From an uncultured Oceanospirillaceae bacterium (GTDB taxonomy: Bacteria > Pseudomonadota > Gammaproteobacteria > Pseudomonadales > Balneatricaceae), in contig CAKZOD010000022.1 of NCBI GenBank assembly GCA_937136055.1, positions 186,001 through 250,000 of the forward strand: a stretch of DNA of 64,000 nucleotides, written 5' to 3'. Positions within the stretch are counted from its first letter, which is position 1; each line of letters starts with the position of its first letter. A program made the position numbers and the translations under genes. Shown here piece after piece: positions 58,793 to 64,000 of the stretch. Under the pieces are notes generated by a model, which made no database searches, had not been told where the DNA came from, and worked only from the letters and a program-made list of their open reading frames with translations.

Positions 58793-61159
58793 ATGGCAAA
58801 TAGCAAAAAAGCAGGGACTAAAAAAACAACAAAAGGACGTAAGCCTAGAAAACAACGTAGAAGTATTTGGCGTGCTTTGCTTTCTTTATCTATAAAGTTA
58901 GCCTTAATATTCAGTGTCTTTGCAGCCATCGGTTTATTTTACCTCGATGCACAAATTCGTACTAAGTTTGAAGGTAAGCGTTGGTCGATACCTGCTAAAG
59001 TGTACGCAAGGCCTTTGGATTTATATGCAGGGCTTGACTTAAGTATTGCTGATCTCAAAGTTGAGCTTAAGGGATTAGGTTATCGATTTGTCAAAAGAGC
59101 TCGTGCTGCAGGTGAAGCGGAAATTGGTTCTAGTAAGGTTAATATTTACACCCGTGGCTTTGAGTTTTTAGATGGTAAAGAAATCTCCCAGCGAATCAGT
59201 ATTCACTTTTTTCAGGGTGGAGTCAGTAAAATTACCGCCCAAAACGGCAGCCCTATATCAATCACTCGTTTAGAGCCTATCTTGATTGGCGGTATTTACC
59301 CCAAGAACAATGAAGATCGCGATCTAATTCGTTTATCACAAGCACCTAGGGGTCTGGCACAAGCGCTGATAGTGACTGAGGATCGCAGCTACTATGATCA
59401 CTTTGGTATATCTCCTAAAGGCATCGCTAGAGCAATGTGGGTGAACCTGCGTGCAGGGCGCTTTATTCAAGGCGGTAGTACATTAACTCAGCAGCTGATC
59501 AAGAACTTCTACTTAACTTCAGAACGCACTCTGATCCGCAAGTTGATTGAAATGCCGATGGCGATGGTGCTCGACTTTCGCTATTCAAAGGATGAGATAT
59601 TAGAGGCTTATCTAAATGAAGTTTACCTCGGCCAGGGAGGTTCAAGAGCAATTCATGGCTTTGGTCTGGCTGCTCAATACTACTTTGGACGTCCGATAGC
59701 AGAGCTACAGCTTCATCAAGTCGCGCTGTTAGCCGCAATGGTTAAAGGCCCTTCTTATTATAATCCTCGTAGGCGGCCTAAAGCGGCATTAAGCAGGCGT
59801 AACCTTGTTTTGAAAATGATGTTCAATGATGCTTTGATTACAGCTAAAGAATATAAGTATTATAAAGGATTGCCATTAGGGATTGTTAAACAAAAGAGCC
59901 TGCATAAAGGGGCATACCCAGCTTACTTAGATCTAGTAAGACGCAAGCTTAAAGAAAGCTATAATGAAGAAGACTTAAGCTCTGAAGGTTTGCGCATATT
60001 CACTAGTCTAAATCCAATCTCTCAAGCAAAATCAGAGAAAGCATTACGCCAAGGCATTGCTGCGTTAAAGAAAAAATACGCTAAGAAAGCGAATAATTTA
60101 CAAGCCAGCATGGTGGTTACTGACCCGCAAACAGGGGAAGTCATCAGTATTATTGGCGGTACGAGTACACGCTATCAAGGCTTTAATCGCGCAACAGATG
60201 CAATCAGGCAAGTGGGTTCTTTGATAAAGCCCGCTGTTTACCTTAGTGCATTGCAGCAAGGTTATACACTCGCCAGTATGCTCGATGATAGTCCAGTCTC
60301 TATTGATGCACAGGGTTCTAAACCTTGGAGGCCAAGGAATTTTGACAAGAAAAGCCATGGTTCAGTCCCGTTGTATTTAGCGTTAGCTAAGTCGTATAAC
60401 TTGTCGACAGCAAGAGTTGGGATGTCAGTAGGTTTAGATTCTGTTATTGATACTGTACATAAATTGGGCGTGCCACGTGAAATGCCGAAGTACCCATCGC
60501 TATTGTTAGGCGCTCAGGGAATGACTGCTTTAGAAGTCGCGACAATGTATCAAACAATTGCAGCAAATGGCTTTTTAATGCCAATGCGGGCAATTCGTGC
60601 GGTTACCGATAAAGACGGTAATGAGCTATCGCGTTATCCGTTCAAAATAAATCAGGTGATTGATTCACAGTCTATTTATCAATTGCAATATGCGATGCAT
60701 CAAGTTGTGAAGCAGGGAACTGCGCGTTACTTGAATAGTAAAATTCCATCGCAGATGAATCTTGCAGGGAAAACAGGCACGACAAATAATCAGCGAGATA
60801 GCTGGTTCGCGGGTTTTTCAGGTAATAGGCTTGCCGTGGTTTGGCTAGGTAGAGATGATAATAGCTCATTGCCATTTACCGGCTCCTCTGGAGCATTGAG
60901 AGTTTGGAGTCGGTATATGCAAAGTGAAGCGTTGCAGCCGTTTGAATCAGTAGTGCCAGAGGGAATTGAATTTTCGGCTGTTGATCCCGCATCAGGATAC
61001 GCTATTGATCCTAGTTGTGATAATGCGCTAAGGATGCCATTTAGAAGTAACGCTATTCCAAATTTTGTCAGTAATTGCGGTGGATCTGGAACAGTGCCTA
61101 GTACAGCTAAGCCTGTGAAGAAAAGCTCAAACTGGTTAGAGCGTTTATTTGGGGATTGA
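58793..61159 (+). CDS. mrcB: Penicillin-binding protein 1B (bifunctional transglycosylase/transpeptidase)
   Basis: PBP1B polymerises and cross-links peptidoglycan at the outer face of the inner membrane. The 788-residue protein has a very basic cytoplasmic tail (residues 1-25), one membrane helix (about 27-52), a UB2H domain (about 65-150) that would bind the lipoprotein LpoB, a GT51 domain with catalytic Glu196 in VTEDRSYYDHFG, and a transpeptidase domain with Ser476 in GSLIKP, SYN and Lys660 in KTGTT. It is shorter than E. coli PBP1B (844) mainly at the C-terminus. A terminator follows. Confidence 0.95.
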   Translation: MANSKKAGTKKTTKGRKPRKQRRSIWRALLSLSIKLALIFSVFAAIGLFYLDAQIRTKFEGKRWSIPAKVYARPLDLYAGLDLSIADLKVELKGLGYRFVKRARAAGEAEIGSSKVNIYTRGFEFLDGKEISQRISIHFFQGGVSKITAQNGSPISITRLEPILIGGIYPKNNEDRDLIRLSQAPRGLAQALIVTEDRSYYDHFGISPKGIARAMWVNLRAGRFIQGGSTLTQQLIKNFYLTSERTLIRKLIEMPMAMVLDFRYSKDEILEAYLNEVYLGQGGSRAIHGFGLAAQYYFGRPIAELQLHQVALLAAMVKGPSYYNPRRRPKAALSRRNLVLKMMFNDALITAKEYKYYKGLPLGIVKQKSLHKGAYPAYLDLVRRKLKESYNEEDLSSEGLRIFTSLNPISQAKSEKALRQGIAALKKKYAKKANNLQASMVVTDPQTGEVISIIGGTSTRYQGFNRATDAIRQVGSLIKPAVYLSALQQGYTLASMLDDSPVSIDAQGSKPWRPRNFDKKSHGSVPLYLALAKSYNLSTARVGMSVGLDSVIDTVHKLGVPREMPKYPSLLLGAQGMTALEVATMYQTIAANGFLMPMRAIRAVTDKDGNELSRYPFKINQVIDSQSIYQLQYAMHQVVKQGTARYLNSKIPSQMNLAGKTGTTNNQRDSWFAGFSGNRLAVVWLGRDDNSSLPFTGSSGALRVWSRYMQSEALQPFESVVPEGIEFSAVDPASGYAIDPSCDNALRMPFRSNAIPNFVSNCGGSGTVPSTAKPVKKSSNWLERLFGD

Positions 61160-61182
61160 TAAATAATCTTATCTTGATAAAG

Positions 61183-61208
61183 AAAGCGGCTAAAATGGCC
61201 GCTTTTTT
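61183..61208 (+). terminator. Intrinsic terminator after mrcB
   Basis: Stem AAGCGGC / GCCGCTT with a seven-base loop and T-run of six. Confidence 0.85.
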
Positions 61209-61289
61209 GTTCTTTGAAATAAACATTTTCGTTTAGTATTGAAACAGTTATGATATGAAAAATTTGGATATATTCAGTAAGGAAAAACT

Positions 61290-61892
61290 ATGAGTCGTAT
61301 TTACCGTACATCAAGGCTGTTAACTGCTATCTCAGCACTATTGGTTCTGGCAGGTTGTTCAGTCTCCGGTGTCAATTCAGTGTCTATCGAGGATAGATCA
61401 ATCACTGGTAATAGTATTAACAAACCCAGTGCAGTGGTCAATCAATCAGAACAAGTGGAAGTGACAGCACTGGATATCAGACCAAGTTTTAAAGCAAGTA
61501 CAAACGCACAAGAGGTGATTAATACAGAGGTCAGTAGCCAGCCTAAAGCGCCGGAAATAGCACAAACTGTGCAAAAGCCTGCAACCATTGCACTATTAAA
61601 CACTGCGAGCTATCAGACTAATAATGGGCGATTACGCGCCGCGCAATCCAGTTTAGAGCGAGCTCTGCGTATTTCACCAAAAGATCCAGAGGTTTATTTA
61701 TCACTTGGTGAGGTGCATCGTCGTCTAGGTGAATTTGTGCAATCTGAGCAAATTACCCTTAAAGGCATTGCTGTAGCTGCAGGGCAAAGCACTAAGCTTC
61801 GAAAGCTGTGGACAGCGCTGGCTAAAATCCGATCTGAAGCGGGTGATACAGTTGGTGCAAATAAAGCTTTTCAAAAATCTCAGAGTTATTAG
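61290..61892 (+). CDS. TPR-containing lipoprotein
   Basis: The 200-residue product starts with a lipoprotein signal ending LAGC (Cys23), followed by about 75 residues of Ser/Thr/Val-rich linker. Two tetratricopeptide repeats follow (about 100-195: ASYQTNNGRLRAAQSSLERALRI..., PEVYLSLGEVHRRLGEFVQSEQI). It is anchored in a membrane facing the periplasm. Its place after mrcB, whose UB2H domain needs a lipoprotein activator, invites comparison with LpoB or CsiV-like regulators, but no specific similarity is seen. A family function is not recognised. Confidence 0.75.
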   Translation: MSRIYRTSRLLTAISALLVLAGCSVSGVNSVSIEDRSITGNSINKPSAVVNQSEQVEVTALDIRPSFKASTNAQEVINTEVSSQPKAPEIAQTVQKPATIALLNTASYQTNNGRLRAAQSSLERALRISPKDPEVYLSLGEVHRRLGEFVQSEQITLKGIAVAAGQSTKLRKLWTALAKIRSEAGDTVGANKAFQKSQSY

Positions 61893-61903
61893 TTTCAATA
61901 AGG

Positions 61904-61939
61904 TTATCAAGATCGCAGTCTAGATTGTGATCTTGATAA
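61904..61939. terminator. Bidirectional hairpin between convergent genes
   Basis: Fourteen-base arms TTATCAAGATCGCA / TGTGATCTTGATAA (one G-T pair) with an eight-base loop, in the 52-base gap between the TPR lipoprotein gene and the membrane protein gene. Likely terminates both. Confidence 0.75.
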
Positions 61940-61944
61940 ATTAT

Positions 61945-62571
61945 TTACTGGCTTGCTTTGAGCTCTATTTTAGCGATCGCTATAGATAAGTTATAGTTAA
62001 TTCCTATCAAGGCCAATCCCAAGAAACATTGATACAGCACTATGCTTTGGTACTGTGTTGCAACTGCTTTTGAAAATATTACTGCTGCCAATGAATAGCT
62101 AATCGCAGTGGCTAGGTTTATTAATAGCAGTTTACTACTACCTTTTTGCCAAACAAATAAACATACTGCTATTGCAATGCTAGTGCCAATGGCCAAAGAA
62201 TAGCTATATATGTCGCCGATTTCTGCGCGTCTACATAGCTCAAAAGTAGCGAGCATAACTAAACTTATTCTTCCCCATGTTGCTTTAGTGAAGAAGCGCT
62301 TGAAAAAGGTACTCAGTACTATGGCGCAAAGAAGTGGTAGTGCTAAATAATTAGCAAGATTATTAAAAATAATGGCTACCGCTTGATCCTCATTAAGGTT
62401 GCTTGAAACAAATAATGAAATGATTGCAGACAATGCAACAAAGAGGCAGCTTAAAGCACTCAAGCTCGCCAAAGGGCGAGCTTGATCTGATAGCTTTTGC
62501 GGCTGTCGGTAAGGAAGGATAGCCGCAAAAAGGCTACAGGCGATAAGTAATACGCTGCTAAAAATGACCAT
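61945..62571 (-). CDS. Multi-pass membrane protein downstream of hemL, function unknown
   Basis: The 208-residue protein is strongly hydrophobic with about six or seven membrane helices and short polar loops (PYRQPQKLSDQARP, CRRAEIGDIYS). I do not recognise a family. The start overlaps the hemL stop by one base (TAATG), so it is translated together with hemL. Charged residues Glu and Arg in CRRAEIGD within a helix region may be functional. A role in heme metabolism is suggested only by the neighbour. Confidence 0.65.
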   Translation of the reverse strand: MVIFSSVLLIACSLFAAILPYRQPQKLSDQARPLASLSALSCLFVALSAIISLFVSSNLNEDQAVAIIFNNLANYLALPLLCAIVLSTFFKRFFTKATWGRISLVMLATFELCRRAEIGDIYSYSLAIGTSIAIAVCLFVWQKGSSKLLLINLATAISYSLAAVIFSKAVATQYQSIVLYQCFLGLALIGINYNLSIAIAKIELKASQ

Positions 62572-63854
62572 TACAGCGTTTCAAATACCTTAGCCGCTGC
62601 TGCGATGGTCGCTTCAATATCTGCTTGAGAAATGGCAGCAGACATAAAGCCTGTTTCATAAGCAGAAGGTGCTAGGTAGATACCTTGAGCAAGCATGCCT
62701 TGGAAGAACTTAGCGAAGCGTTCAGTATCGCAGGCAGTCGCTTGTGCAAAACTTGTCACTTCTTCTTGATCGGTAAAGAAAATGCCGAACATTCCACCAA
62801 TGTGGCTGGTGGCAAGTGGGATACCTGCAGCTTGAGCAACGGCCGCTATTCCTTGAGTTAAAAATTCAGATTTAGCGGCTAGTTCTTCGTAAACAGCAGT
62901 GTTTTCACTAAGCGCATTTAGCATAGCGAGACCGGCTTGCATTGATAGCGGGTTGCCTGAAAGAGTCCCTGCTTGGTAAATAGGGCCAAGTGGTGCTATT
63001 TGTTGCATAATTTCTTTCTTACCGCCAAATGCACCTACAGGTAGGCCACCACCAATTATTTTCCCGAGAGTAGTTAAATCAGGAGTAATACCGAAGGCTT
63101 GCTGTGCACCACCAAAAGCAACTCTGAAGCCTGTCATTACTTCGTCAAAGATTAATACAGTGCCGTATTCATCACAGATGTCACGCAGGCCTTGTAAAAA
63201 GCCATTAGCAGGTAGAATACAGTTCATATTGCCAGCGACAGGCTCAACGATAATACAAGCTACTTGATCACCTATTTCTGCAAAGGCAGATTTCACACTG
63301 TCCAAGTCGTTAAAATCAAGTGTAATGGTGTGTTCAGCGAGAGCTTCTGGTACACCAGGAGAGCTAGGAGCGCCAAGCGTTAATGCACCAGAACCTGCTT
63401 TAACTAACAGTGAATCTGAGTGTCCATGGTAACAGCCTTCAAATTTGACGATTTTGTCACGGCCTGTGTAGCCACGCGCTAAGCGAATAGCCGACATTGT
63501 CGCCTCTGTACCAGAGTTAACCATGCGGATCATCTCAATAGAGGGCATGATTTCACAAACTTTATCAGCAAGTAGTGTTTCAACAGCGGTAGGTGCACCA
63601 AAACCTAATCCGTTATCTAAGCTGTTTTTAACTGCTTCTATAACAGGTTGATAAGCATGGCCTAAAATCATTGGTCCCCAAGAGCCTACATAGTCGACAT
63701 AGCGGTTATCATCTTCATCGAATAAATAAGCACCTTCCCCTTTTTTGAAGTAGATAGGTGAACCGCCAACACTTCTAAATGCGCGAACAGGGGAGTTTAC
63801 ACCGCCTGGGATGTGCTGTTGTGCTGCCTCAAATAACTGTTGTGAGCGTGACAT
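62571..63854 (-). CDS. hemL: Glutamate-1-semialdehyde 2,1-aminomutase HemL
   Basis: HemL makes 5-aminolevulinate from glutamate-1-semialdehyde in the C5 heme pathway. The 427-residue PLP enzyme (E. coli 426) has [53 protein letters not shown] and the Schiff-base Lys265 in [18 protein letters not shown]. All are typical. It is the upstream gene of the hemL-membrane protein pair; the promoter should lie in the 146 bases to the end of the window. Confidence 0.96.
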   Translation of the reverse strand: MSRSQQLFEAAQQHIPGGVNSPVRAFRSVGGSPIYFKKGEGAYLFDEDDNRYVDYVGSWGPMILGHAYQPVIEAVKNSLDNGLGFGAPTAVETLLADKVCEIMPSIEMIRMVNSGTEATMSAIRLARGYTGRDKIVKFEGCYHGHSDSLLVKAGSGALTLGAPSSPGVPEALAEHTITLDFNDLDSVKSAFAEIGDQVACIIVEPVAGNMNCILPANGFLQGLRDICDEYGTVLIFDEVMTGFRVAFGGAQQAFGITPDLTTLGKIIGGGLPVGAFGGKKEIMQQIAPLGPIYQAGTLSGNPLSMQAGLAMLNALSENTAVYEELAAKSEFLTQGIAAVAQAAGIPLATSHIGGMFGIFFTDQEEVTSFAQATACDTERFAKFFQGMLAQGIYLAPSAYETGFMSAAISQADIEATIAAAAKVFETL

Positions 63855-64000
63855 AATTAAATCCTTAAACTAGCTGAATCTGTGTAATAAATATTGGGCG
63901 CATTATCCCTCGAACAGAAACAATGCACCAGTAGAGATTAGAGATACTGTTTATTGTTGTAATAATTTTCTATATGGCTACGAGTCAAAATGCCCATTAG

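Overview
This 64 kb window is a chromosomal core-genome segment of a Gram-negative gammaproteobacterium, probably marine and from the Pseudomonas/Cellvibrio/Oceanospirillum side of the class. The evidence is gene order (purL/mltF divergent; glnD-map divergent from rpsB-tsf-pyrH-frr-uppS-cdsA; bamA-lpxD-fabZ-lpxA-lpxB-rnhB-dnaE-accA-tilS-pyrG-eno-ftsB; truD-surE-pcm-nlpD-rpoS), the lipid A and BAM genes, and a fairly low G+C content judged by eye at a little over 40 percent. No rRNA, tRNA, CRISPR array, prophage or intact insertion sequence was seen. The genus could not be fixed from sequence reading alone.

Layout. 1-1.6 kb: trmO and comF on the minus strand. 1.7-6.3 kb: biotin cluster bioB-F-H-C-D with a consensus-like promoter and a perfect inverted repeat in the leader. 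6.4-7.8 kb: an 81-residue protein resembling the two ends of flagellar axial proteins, followed by a SprA-family putative metalloprotease. 7.9-11 kb (minus): small membrane protein, alpha/beta hydrolase, FklB-type isomerase, xseA. 11-20.4 kb: guaB, guaA, tadA, mltF (minus) and purL. 20.6-23.3 kb: flgT divergent from flgO-flgP, the outer-membrane flagellar ring/disk set. 23.5-27.4 kb (minus): a DUF1244 protein, glnD, map. 27.7-40.4 kb: translation factors and envelope biogenesis genes, tightly packed with several GTG and TTG starts. 40.4-51.4 kb: dnaE, accA, tilS, pyrG, eno, ftsB, truD. 51.4-56.3 kb: surE, pcm, a DUF368 lipid-carrier transporter, nlpD, rpoS. 56.3-64 kb: a Rieske protein and a kinase-like/P-loop fusion (minus), mrcB, a TPR lipoprotein, a small membrane protein and hemL (minus).

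Most genes are ordinary and intact. The window is notable for what is absent from conserved slots: dxr is missing between cdsA and rseP, ispD and ispF between ftsB and truD, skp between bamA and lpxD, and kdsA between pyrG and eno. The joint loss of the three MEP-pathway genes from two separate conserved loci suggests either relocation or isoprenoid supply by the mevalonate route; this is an inference that the rest of the genome would settle.

The strongest non-coding signal is a 273-base element at 53881-54153 between the DUF368 gene and nlpD-rpoS. It has about 36-38 base imperfect terminal inverted repeats and two nested internal hairpin domains, like a non-autonomous transposon (MITE) or a structured RNA. 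No clearly novel multi-gene system was recognised; the small axial-like protein plus SprA protease pair is the best candidate for an under-described gene pair.
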